A stretch of 64,000 bases of DNA from Balanoglossus misakiensis (lineage: Eukaryota; Hemichordata): contig CM082589.2 in NCBI GenBank assembly GCA_040954595.2, positions 6,510,001-6,574,000 on the forward strand. Direction: 5' to 3'. Positions 11,901-22,431 of this stretch are shown here, in pieces. The notes under the pieces are model-generated. The model saw only the letters and a list, made by a program, of their open reading frames with translations, did no database searches and had not been told where the DNA came from. Both the position numbers and the translations under genes were made by a program. Positions within the stretch are counted from its first letter, which is position 1, and every line of letters starts with the position of its first letter.

Positions 11901-14900
11901 CATTCTGCCGTATTTGATCATTTTTCAGGGATTCAACTTTCCAGAAGAAGCAGGCTTTCCTTTGGGTAACAACAACAACAACACAGAATCTCCACAATTT
12001 GTCGTTATGGAAACAGCCTTTCACCATGGCTATAACTCAAGTAAGGTGATTTTTTTTTTCAAATAGTTATAAAGGGTTGTGAAAGTTGTTTATTAGAAAA
12101 GAATTGAAATGCAGACAATTAAGCTGTATTAATTATTAACTGTTGGGTAGGAAATCTGCAGTTACAGTACCTAAATGATTAACTGATGAATTGACTGGCT
12201 TGCCTATAGAATAAACAAGTGAAAATATCAAAAATACAAAGAAAAAAAATGACTGCATAAATGGCATTTTTCAGGAGTATGTTTTAATAACTGGTAAACA
12301 TCATTCAGAATTGATGCAGCTCCCCCATTTGATCAGAATATATGGGATTGTCGAGTTGCTGTGAGGGCGCTGCTTTTTTGACTGGAAGTGTGGTCAGTTT
12401 TTTGCTACGCATGGCAATAATCAATAGGCGATAACATGCCAAATTTGTACAGTTATACAACCAGTTGTGATACAGTGGTGCAGCAATTGATGTAATCGTT
12501 TAAAATGCATGAGAAACAAAACAAACATGGGTTTTGCACTGATCTGACAAGTCAGATCCCGTGAGGAGTACGGTGCCCAGAGTGCAAACACCTAAGGTTT
12601 TTTTGGTCTCTTTTTGCATACAAATTAACTATACAGGACAGTCACAGAAACAGCATTCATGATGCGTGAATACAAAATCACCAATCAGTGTTCTCCCCAG
12701 GAGAGACAAGCTGAATGAAAAACATTTAAATGTAACAAGACAACAGCATCAGACCACTGGCCTTTAACTGGAGATTTTACTCCATTACATATCAGTGCAA
12801 TCATCATCACTGCCACCACCACAAAAACCACCAACACCACCCCTTTGCCATATAAAACAATAGATACCTTAGATTAAAGACAAATCATGACCCCTTGCTA
12901 TATGTTGATACAGTGTACTGTATATCATGGCATAAAATGTCCTAAAGCGGTGGGATGGGGAGGGGTCAGGTTTTACAACGTCGAACAAGGGGGAGGGTCA
13001 CATTATAGAAGGGAGGATATGGGGGAGGGTCACATTTTAGAGTCCAGGTGTATGCTTGATTTAATCACCCTGGCCCACCCCCCTGTAAATACTGAAGGGT
13101 CCCTAACAAGGATGAGTTCCAAAACCCGAGGTATAGCACTGATCCGAATGATCAGATCCCGTGAGGAGTACGGTGCCCAGAGTGCAAACACCTCTATTTT
13201 TATTTCTATACGAGCCAGAAATTCTCATTTGACAAAATTAAACTTTTCGGGGTTTTTTACATTTTTGATGCATTCAGATGGGCAGTTGAATTCATATATG
13301 TTGTTACATCCAACCCAAACCCTTGTCAATTAGCAGAACCTGTCTCTACATATATCAGAAAACCTATCCACACGCGAATTACTTATTCGAATACATGTAT
13401 AAGGAACCCCCCCCCCGAAATAATATCGTCCCGACCCTGAAAAAAGTACCCAGTGCGTTATTGCAGTCTGGTGTGTGAGGGCGCTGTCAACATATTGTAT
13501 TTATGTGTACTATGAACACGCCCTAAAATTTGCCTCACCATTTTCTACAAATGTTTGAAGTTGTTCTCATTGAAAGTCACACTGCCATATCACAAACTGA
13601 TCGTTCCGTAGTATCTAAATCATCCACCGTGGTTGATATCTTGTAACTCCCCCCCCCCCTGGAAACCCTACCATTCCTCAACTATCCCGTAGAAACGACT
13701 GAAATTTTCGAGGCCAAGTCAGAAATGACAGTACATTGAGTGTCTGTCAACTCGAATCCGGAATCAAATTTCCTGCCCTCGCCTAGCTGCAATAATTGTA
13801 GCCTTGGTGGGTTGGGTGATCGCTGTCGGCCCCACAGCGATCACCCAACCCACCAAGGCTACAATTATTGCAGCTAGCCCTCGCCCTGTGATCAACTCGT
13901 TTCCCCCATGGGAGAACCAATACTGGAAAATTACCGGACACGGATGATTATGGAGAAACGCCATTCATTTTACATGTAAATTAGATTGTAAGCGCAGAGA
14001 CCTGACCGGACATTGACTGAATAAATTGAACCCTGAACAGTTCTCAAAAACACAGTAAAATGGATGAGAAACAAGACCCTCGGGTGGTTTTGCGCTGATC
14101 TGAAATTATCACTCAGATCCCGTGAGGAGTACGGTGCCCAGAGTGCTAAAACCACCTAGAGATCCCATCTCTACCACCAATTTGTGACGGAAGCACTACA
14201 CGGTCAGGGACCGAACGAACGTTCAACGGGCCTCTCACACACAACACGTGCCATCTCTCGGCAGTAGAACCACTGAAAGCAAGCGTCCCTGACGAAACTC
14301 TGGCCAATTCGGACACGCTAGGGTAAACAGCACTTCTGACCCTAAGATCAGTAGGCCTGGAGTTGGCTACCCAGTAGTCAAGAAGCAAGAAATGAGGCAA
14401 AATATCGGCGCCGAGTTTTGGCCACCCTCTCCGAACGACGCCATCCAAAATCTAAACTAATCACGTGACCCAGACCGCACTTCCGATTGGTGTTCGACAG
14501 GCTATGATGTCACCCACCAGTAACATGATGGAAATTTCCCCCACCTGTATCTTCTGGGACACACAGGTCATCCTTAGCAACGACCGCCATAGCAACACAA
14601 CACTCATAAGTGAGGAAGCCATATATGATACATAAACACCTTTCCTACAGGATAAGAAGTGAATAACACTAAGCACTTCTATAACAATATATTAGACTTT
14701 ATCTATTATCCCATTAGATTATGGTCTGAGGCTCATTGATTCTCTTGACAATCATGGACCATGTTCATCAATGTTCAATCAATTTTGTTTCGTCACAGCC
14801 ATGGTAGACTCGTCGGGAATACGTATCTTCTACACCTCGGATTTGCGGGAAAACGACGCTGGTGTACTGGTCACAGGACATGAAACCAACGACGCATTGG

Positions 14901-17323
14901 TGGTACCACCCGGAGCCACAAGTTTTGTTGCAAAAGGATACTGTTCCAAAGCATGCACTGATTACGTGAGTACACAAGGACCAGCTTAGCGTGTTTATCA
15001 GTTATTATTTGATTATTAAAAAGTAAATATTATTATAATATGGTGGCTTCGTCAACAGGGCCTTTACAACCAGTCTATCAACGTGTTTGCGTCTCTTCTG
15101 GATGGTAATGAGGCCGCAACAACGATGCGCACACGCCATGTGCGCGATGGAAGAGAACTGAAACTCATCGCCGAGAACGTGGATTACAATTATAACTTCA
15201 AAGGTCTGAAACACCTCAAGGTAGTTGCCTTGGTCAAACCGGTACGTAAAATTGTGTACAAACGCACACATATTTGCCATTTTCCATGTGTTGCTTGCAC
15301 TTATTAGTAATTTCTTACCCAGAATGATGATGCTATTTGAACCTGATTTGATGTCATATTCTCACATAGGCCTACCTGGCGTCAAAAAAAAACTGTCTTC
15401 ATTTTTTGGTTTCGATTATTTCCAACATCCTGCAAGGTAAACAGCGGCGCGCGTGCTTTGTTTAATATGCGCTAGCCTAAGACTTTGTCGTTGCAATGAA
15501 GGATTGTTTGAATAATCTACATTTGTGGTCAGATTACTGTTGAAATACAGAACCTTTAAATTCACGAGCACCGAGAAGGTATGCCTTTGATTGACGGTTA
15601 GTCCCATTCTGTCTTTTTTTTGTATCATTTCGGTACATGTACTTGAAGGGAGACGAATTCATCACAGAGTGTACGTATAACACTGGAAAGAATACACAAG
15701 TCAAGTACGTAAGTAGTAAGAAAATCGCCACTTGCTGGCAATTGAACAATGGTGTGATATGGAACCAAAAATTCAATCGCAAGTGTCTAATAACAGAGCT
15801 TAGTGCAAGCATTCGGTGATAAGATAACTACTCAACAATTCACCATGCCTAAGGAGGTCGAACAAGCAACATACAAACAGAGGAAAATAAAATACCTAAG
15901 AATGGCCAACCGACATAACTAATGGTATATCATTCCATACTACCCTGTTCAACATTTAGGGTGGACGTGGCATACAAAACGAAGCATGTATCAACTATTT
16001 ATATTACTACCCTCGGAGTCGACTGATGCGGTGTCAGAGTACTATTGATTGGCGCTTTGGCATGTATGCCGTAGCAAAGATCACGAAAATGGATAACTCG
16101 TAAGTAATAGGCCATTTCCATGACCTCTTTATGATCTTACTCAACGGTGTAGCTCCGGTGGTATGGTGGGGTTTTCAAAATTCAACATTTTATAAATGTG
16201 TATTATTGCTTGAAAAAGATTCACCTTGCTTGGTAATTCAGTATGTAATTCATTGAATACAGCTGCATTGTGTAGAGTTTTTGCATGTAGAATGTTTTAA
16301 TCAGACTGATGGATTTACGCCAACGGAAGTACGAGGATGGACGGTCATGTGGGGTCATGGAAGTGATCTATTGTTTCCATGCATTTCTCCTAAAGAGCAA
16401 ACAAATTTCCTCTCCGACCAAAAAAGCCAACAAGCGTGCGATGTACGGTAGCCCAATCCATTTACTGGGTGATAGCTCGCGAATGACAGAATAATGTTGT
16501 TTAGTTAAGAAATCCCTTTATTCTGCTTTCCGTGTGCATATTTCCAATACATGTGTACCCCTGAAGAGTTTCAACTTTAATTCTGTGGTTACAGGTGGCC
16601 GAAAATCATATTAGAGCCAACAAATCACGCGGGAAAATCCATGTTTGAAGTTTTTAATGGATTGGAGTGGAACCCCGGGGAGATAGATAGTTTGGAATAC
16701 GTGTACTCCACTTACTTTGTAAATAAGTGCGACCGACACGGGGGACCACGCCCGGTAAGTTTCAATAAGAAAACCCTGATATAGTTATATTTTGTAATAA
16801 GCCATGTTAGTATATATTCGGATTAGATGACAGCAATACCTTCCCGGTAGAATACATTGTGATGAAAACAGAAGTTTGGTCAAAAATACAAAATATTTTC
16901 CTCTGCGAGAATATGCGGCTATATCTCTCACAATTCAAAGCCGACGATCGTCTTGTGCCCATGTGCGTTATTTCGTGTGTATAGACATTACGTCCAATCA
17001 AAATGTTCTGTAAATTTTGCGTTCAACGCATTCAAATAGTGGTCATGCGCACCGTATGAGTAGATTTCAGTTTTGTCCCTTCTTTTTTTACCCAGTTTTC
17101 TGTCTTTTCCCGATCTTCGGCACGGGGTTTATTTGAAGATGTTAGGTGACACGTTGTTTTCCTCCGTTTGCAGGAGTTTGGACCCTTTTCCTTTGTGCCT
17201 GAAATAAGGCAGCCGTTCATTGGTGAGGACCCTTGCGCAGCATGCGCAACAATGTGTGTGGGCCTGTGGAAGATGTCTGCGATGGTTCTGTTCGTTTTTC
17301 ACCTACTGAACCGGTGCTGTTGA
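8907..17323 (+). CDS. DBH-like (MOXD-type) monooxygenase homologue with degenerate copper sites
   Basis: Twelve exons join in one frame to about 653 residues (human MOXD1 is 613): 8907-9275, 9556-9702, 10475-10669, 11037-11123, 11523-11714, 11929-12040, 14799-14965, 15059-15241, 15649-15708, 15960-16099, 16595-16754, 17174-17323. Order: signal peptide (MSLHRHLVLQLWISLVVV), DOMON domain (exons 1-2), Cu2-monooxygenase N domain (exons 4-6, TRWCQVF and KHHVVKYEP), C domain (exons 7-10, GDEFITECTYNT, YLYYYPR), hydrophobic C-terminal stretch MSAMVLFVFHLL that could be a membrane anchor. Active relatives hydroxylate amines or peptides with two copper ions in the secretory pathway. Here the usual ligands are changed: the VHH pair reads VES, the LHAHL pair reads LDGNE, and EMC reads EAC. 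The fold is conserved but classical catalysis is unlikely, so I call it a probable pseudoenzyme. The gene ends tail-to-tail with the transporter at 17760. Confidence 0.88.
12510..12597 (+). repeat. Structured repeat, copy A
   Basis: Shares GAGAAACAA with copy C and GTGAGGAGTACGGTGCCCAG with copies B and C. It can fold as an outer stem TTTTGCACT/AGTGCAAA enclosing hairpins GATCTGA/TCAGATC and CCGT/ACGG. Confidence 0.6.
13110..13195 (+). repeat. Structured repeat, copy B
   Basis: Carries the same GTGAGGAGTACGGTGCCCAG core, an outer stem AGCACT/AGTGC and a first hairpin CTGATC/GATCAG whose loop differs from the other copies, so stem pairing is kept while sequence varies. Confidence 0.6.
13775..13885. 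mobile_element. 93-bp foldback element with 9-bp target-site duplication
   Basis: Two 43-bp arms (13784-13826 and 13834-13876) are perfect reverse complements around a 7-base spacer CGGCCCC. The pair is bracketed by an exact 9-bp direct repeat GCCCTCGCC (13775-13783 and 13877-13885). Nine-base duplications are typical of MULE-type DNA transposons. Perfect arms imply a very recent insertion. A cloning or assembly artefact would not be expected to make the flanking repeat. Confidence 0.7.
14060..14158 (+). repeat. Structured repeat, copy C
   Basis: Same core as copies A and B. The outer stem is longest here: GGTGGTTTTGCGCT pairs with AGTGCTAAAACCACC, and the first hairpin GATCTGA/TCAGATC has a 9-base loop instead of 4. 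Confidence 0.6.
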
Positions 17324-17759
17324 AGCGTCAATGAGCTGAAAGAAATCACAGCTGATAACAAACGCCCGTGCAATTCACGAGTGAAAGTGACCTCTTTCAC
17401 ACTCGGCATACTAGTAACTCTAACAAAATTGCAATTACGCATGCTCATGAACGTATTATAATGAAGGTGGTGCCACCCTCAAATGCCCGAGTTCTATCAA
17501 GCACGCACACGTTCACTTATTATATAACCTACTAGTCTACACGAAAATGCTGTCATTGTGCAGCTGGCCTTCAGATGGCACGGGACAATAATGCCCATTG
17601 AGCTTGTTATAAAAGTCTCTCAGTTCACTAAAGAAAACCACAGTGGAGAACCCTTACACCTATACAGTTCACAGTTCCGTGTCTTTCATAACTGAATTTT
17701 TTTATTTCAATGTTTGTACGTCACCAGTACAGGTTGTCACATGTCTGCTCAGAACGTGG
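17324..17759. other. Convergent intergenic spacer
   Basis: 436 bp between the stop codons of the monooxygenase (plus) and the transporter (minus). A minus-strand AATAAA (TTTATT at 17701-17706) lies just past the transporter stop and is a good polyadenylation signal. I see no AATAAA for the plus-strand gene. Confidence 0.55.
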
Positions 17760-20700
17760 TTAAGTTTGCGTTTCGACGTCATTTACATATACATGTATGA
17801 TATCCTGTTGGTGTTTCGCTTCCATGATTGTGGCCGCGTCAGCCTTTTCCACCCTTCTTGATGATATTCGACGTTGTCTGGAAGTCCAGTACTCCATTAC
17901 CAACATCACAATGCCGCCCAGTGATACGAAACACCCGTAGAAATAGAAAGAGTTGTTGTAATCCCCGGTGACATCATATATGTAACCTGCAAAATTCCAA
18001 ATATTACTCAAGTTATAAATCTAATATCCAGGCGTTTTGTTTGAAATCATTTCAATGTGATTTCATCTTTTTCGTTTAGATACCAACAAAGTGTTATGTT
18101 TAGTGTGTATGTTAGAGCAATAAACGAACTACGAAAACATTAAATCAAATGACTGACCATTATCCCTACTCAAAGGTCCAGCAACGAGCTCCAATTATAT
18201 GATTCTTTTCTCATTCTCAGATTTATTGTTTTGGGTATCAACTGTTATTTCTCGTTGTACTCTTCAAAACATAAAGAATTGCTCTGGATTTTAATACAAC
18301 CGTTTTGTAGTAATCAGCACTCTCTGTCTGTCTCTGTCTCTCTGTGTGTCTCTCTCGCGCTCTCTCTCCCTCCCTCCCTCCCTCCCCCCCCCTCTCTCTC
18401 TCTCTCCCTCTCTCTCTCGTATATAAACAAATAACGACAAGGGATCTTATTTAGAGCAAAATCAACGTCACCTGCACAGAGTGGTCCTAGAAATCCTCCC
18501 ACCGCTAATACACAAACGCAAAAACCAAATCCCGCCACGAAAAGTCGATGAGATAATGTGTCCTTGATAACAACCCCAAATAAGGTATACATCAGTCCAC
18601 TCAGTAAACCGATGATGGATGAATATACAGCAAACACTGTGTACGTGTTTACTACTTGCACGAGAAGAAGCAAGACTCCTCCGAGAAGCATGACAAGGCC
18701 GTACCAAAACCCGCTTGTTCGATGTTGCCATCGACAGCACGGTTCGAGGGATGGTAGTAGTCTGCCAACGATGCTGCCTATCCCAAGCAACGAATTGGCG
18801 AACGCAATCTCCTCGGGGCTTCCCAGATGCAAGTCTTTCGCACGCGCTACCAGGTGCACTGTCACGCCGACGTATCCCACGCCAAGACATAGAAACGACG
18901 ACGCGACAAACACGATGAACGCTGGGTACTTGAATAACACGTGGCAGTCGCACATTCGCAAAAAGCTCTCAAGCCTCCCATTGCCTTTGACACTCTCCTC
19001 TCTCTCTTCTTCATCTGACACGCCCGTCGGCCTGAACAAGGCGGCAGAAATGCCCATGTGCGCGTTGATAGCAGCGAAGACCATCGCCGTTCCTCTCCAT
19101 CCGTACATGTCGATGCATCCTTGTAGGATAGGCGGGAAAATGAAAATCGCAACTCCGCCGCTCATCACAGTAAGGGCGTTCGCGATCGCGAAACGTTTCT
19201 TTATGAACAAAGCAAAATATCCCACGCCCGGCGGCAGAATTATACCATATCCAAGTCCTTGTAAAACAAAACAAAAACAGCAAAAGTCCATTCAGAATAC
19301 ACATATTACATATATTCTGGTACCAGCGCTTTAGCTACAAGCGCTGGGTCGGCTAGTCACAGTAGGCCTAAGTACACTTCAACATGAGTAAATACAAGAA
19401 ATGACCCTTTAACCCACAGTGTGCAGAAATATGCAGTGCTTTGTACGTATATATTTACCAAAGGGGTCGAAGATCGCAGACAGTCGATTTCATTCAGGCT
19501 GTCAGACCCAGTCAGCCAATACTTGTTTATATCAAAGCAAGGTCACTTGTGTGGAGTGACCGTGATCAAAGTGACCTGGAAAAGAGGTTCCAAAATAACG
19601 ACGGGCGGACGGGCCACAGTAAGGTCTTCATTGAAGTACATAGACAGTACTTACCAACAAGAACTCCAAGGCTAAAATACAAATACTCGATACTTGTTGC
19701 AAAATAACTCAAAAGGTATCCAGTAGTAGAAATGGCTGTTCCAATCATGACCGTCATCCTAGCTCCGATCATTTTAACACACACATTTGATAACGGACCT
19801 GTGCACAGAAATTTGTAAAATAAACTCAAGTAGTAATGATTCAGTTTATTATTTTAATAAAATAGAAATTAACACTTGGAAATTATATCTCTTGGCAGGG
19901 GCAATTGGGCAGCATTTGCACTACGTATTTTCGTAGACAGACGCAACGATATATCTTGATGGAGGAAGAGCTTACATATATTACAGCGCCAAATATAATC
20001 GCATAACAAACCCGACACTGGTATTTAGAGCGGGCAGCTGCAGTTGGTAGTTTAATGGTCACTTGATCCGCTTTGAAGCGTTCTAATTCATAGTGGGACA
20101 ATGTCCCTTTATGTTCCATGTACGTAATTGTAGTGCCCTAGTTTCATTCTACGACACAGCAGTGCGGAACCACGACCTTCGCTTTGGAATGCAATGTGAT
20201 ATGGGGATATCATTAAAGGGAGTAAGTCTCTCTCTCTCGTTGCCCTTTTTTCCATTAATTATATTTGATACGAGACACCGTTTGTTATTCTACATGTGGA
20301 TATATAGTGAATGAACGTTCAACCACACACAACTTCCATCCCTCTTATAGACAGGAGAGTGAAAAAACTCGCCAAAATGAATAATCGTTCTTTACCATTT
20401 ATTCATTTTGGGCGTGTTTTTACTCTCATATCATGCAAGTGGGATGGAAGTTTTGGGTGGTTGATCATTGATTCACTATATATCCACATTTACATTAACA
20501 TAACCAGTGTCTTGTATCAAACATAATTAATGGAAAAGGGGCAGCTGGAGAGAGACTTTGTCCCTTTAACCCTATGGGTATGGCGAGAGTGTCCGGCTTT
20601 GGCTTTACGCGGCCTCACTGGGTATGGTGACCAGGCTACCCTGCTCGCGGCGCATACCAAAGACTGGGCACTCTCGACATACTAGTAGGGCTGGGGATAC

Positions 20701-20976
20701 CATGTACAAAAGAAGCGTACCTAAACCCCACTCCAGCAACATAAGCAGTGAGAGAATCCACGACGTACGAAGTGCATTCGCCTCGAAGGAAGTCTGAATC
20801 GCAACAAGCAGTGGTCCAATAGCTGAGAAGACGCCGAATTCAAAAAGGCAGCAGACACATGATCCGAGCACAACAAGCCAACCTCGTAATCCACCATCTC
20901 GACCACTTTCACCATGGTTGGATTTGAGATATTCCTTGCTTTCCCCCTTCTCTTTGGCGCCAGTATCAGGTGCCAT
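17760..20976 (-). CDS. SLC16-type (monocarboxylate transporter-like) MFS transporter
   Basis: Exons 20976-20721, 19798-19655, 19257-18472 and 17986-17760; every junction is phase 1, giving about 470 residues, usual for SLC16. The start is the ATG at 20976 (MAPDTGAKEKG); upstream in-frame codons are not ATG. After a hydrophilic N-tail comes DGGLRGWLVVLGSCVCCLFEF, which I shorten here to the DGGxxGW signature that opens the first membrane span in this family. The large third exon has GLGYGIILPPGVGYF, RFAIANALTVMSGG and FANSLLGIGSIVGRLL, conserved span and loop motifs, with a charged cytosolic loop (SDEEEREESVKG) between the two six-span halves. The short tail is rich in R and K. Such proteins move monocarboxylates, aromatic amino acids, thyroid hormone or creatine across membranes; the substrate cannot be told from sequence. 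Confidence 0.85.
18321..18420. repeat. CT-rich microsatellite
   Basis: Imperfect CTCTCT/CTCC/TCTG tract in the last intron of the transporter gene. On the minus strand it lies downstream of the exon-3 donor and is not coding. Confidence 0.8.
20217..20565. mobile_element. TTAA-flanked foldback MITE, family 1 copy 1
   Basis: Flanked by TTAA on both sides (20213-20216, 20566-20569), with termini AGGGAGTAAGTCTCTCTC and GAGAGAGACTTTGTCCCT. The inner halves are also reverse complements (TACATGTGGATATATAGTGAAT against ATTCACTATATATCCACAT). A second copy is at 54232-54507. TTAA target use suggests mobilisation by a piggyBac-type transposase. It lies in intron 1 of the transporter gene. Confidence 0.7.
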
Positions 20977-22431
20977 GGTGTACAACGGCACTAACGGTCC
21001 TTGTGTGTTAGCAAATGATGAAGGTTTCTTGCGTAGAAAATATTACTTAACGCGCTGCTGACCGGACAGACAGTGTGGGGTATTTGTTGCACGAAATGGA
21101 AACCACTGCATTGACCCATATACATTATGTACTAATACACTTTCCAAAGAGATGATGAAAACTATTCTTTGATTGAATGTGCGCCCTCAACAATGAAGAT
21201 CGGCTGCCAGCTGGCTCAGCTCGATAAGTTGTTTTCCCTATTAAAGATGGACGAACGTAGAAGAGAGGGAGAAGAAGAAAATTAGCCCAAGGTGGAACTT
21301 TTCCAGAAATGAATACCGAGAATTTCGAAATAATTGTGACGACATACTGCATGTAGTATTACTTAATACAAGAACTTATGTTTGTAACTTAAGGTGGTTG
21401 GAAAGGCTATTTTTGAAGCAAATTATTTCAATGTTTGTGATTTTATTCTCACAAGTTCCCAAAATTTACCACAGTAAGCCTAATCGTAATCGTAGCATCA
21501 AACAGCAATGAAACCAATTTATTGTGAAACTGATAGCTGGCCATATCATACACTGGCATGTTGCACCAAATCCTTTGTATATTTTTCAGTGTTTCTTACC
21601 TGTATATTTGTTATAATTGATACATGTATATGTTAGCCCGGAGACCATGGCGTCGGGGAAAAGATCGACGCCTGGTCTCCGGGCTATGTAAAACAATCAG
21701 ATTGGGTAATGTAATCAGATGACATTGTTTGTCAATAAAATGTAAATAGCGAAATAAACGTGAATTGATTTGAATATGAGTCAGTGTGATTTTCATCAAT
21801 TTTTTAGAACCCAGATATTTTCAACCCAATTATGTTGGCAAAACAAACTACATCAGATACTGATAGGCCTAGGCCCGGCCTATTCGTTTTAAATTGACCT
21901 CATGTCTGAATGTATAGGCCTATTATAGACTATCAAATGTGACGAAACTTGCTATGAACTATCGTGAAATACGCTCCCGCAGTGTTTCGTAAATTGAAAA
22001 GTGTGTGTGGAATGGCTAGAACATTGAGGTACACGCATTACGTGGAAGATGGCCACAGAAATTTGGACCTGTTCATTTGTGTTGCTGAGTGTTTAAAAAA
22101 TTCCCATGATGCAGTTCTGTGCGTAGACGGGTACATTACAGTCATGACATTTGATTGGCTAATACCTGAACCTGTTTGAGGTGCTCATATCGTTTTATCT
22201 ATAGAGCAGCAAATGTTCAGGCTTCAGTAGTTTGAATGATCGAGCTAGAGTTTCTAGGAGAAAACATAAACATCATGCCGCGGGTGTTTTTTTTAATAAT
22301 ATCATGAAAATCTTGTCGTCAACCACAGCTGCATAAGCATGTATGTTCTTTTATCCAATCACAATACGTCTTACGGAATGTACTGTTAAGGCCCCCTAAC
22401 GGATATAAGTTTAATCCAAATACTAACAAAC
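20977..22431. other. Divergent intergenic region, transporter / jouberin
   Basis: 1.45 kb between the two divergent start codons. It should hold both promoters, but no defined element stands out. It contains one near-perfect hairpin (21634-21686). Short open frames here lack family motifs. Confidence 0.5.
21634..21686. repeat. Near-perfect hairpin (TAGCCCGGAGACCA)
   Basis: TAGCCCGGAGACCATGGCGTCG pairs, with one extra base, with CGACGCCTGGTCTCCGGGCTA around an 11-base loop. It looks like a tiny inverted-repeat element or the termini of a deleted transposon. No clear target duplication longer than 2-3 bases. Confidence 0.6.

Larger units (their letters stand above)
12041..14798 (+). other. Large intron 6 of the monooxygenase gene, repeat-rich
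   Basis: The 2.8-kb intron between the two Cu-monooxygenase domains. It contains three copies of a foldable repeat (about 12510, 13110 and 14060), two GGGGGAGGGTCACATT direct repeats near 12990-13040, a 93-bp palindrome with 9-bp flanking duplication (13775-13885) and two TGTGAGGGCGCT motifs. No exon of the host gene is needed here: phase 1 at 12040 joins phase 1 at 14799. Confidence 0.7.

Noticed and set aside
18558-19334. Plus-strand open frame of 258 codons
   Set aside because: Antisense shadow of the large transporter exon; no family motif and the minus strand clearly codes SLC16.
19323-19348. CCAGCGCTT/AAGCGCTGG hairpin
   Set aside because: Nine-base stem with no flanking duplication or second copy; too little to name.
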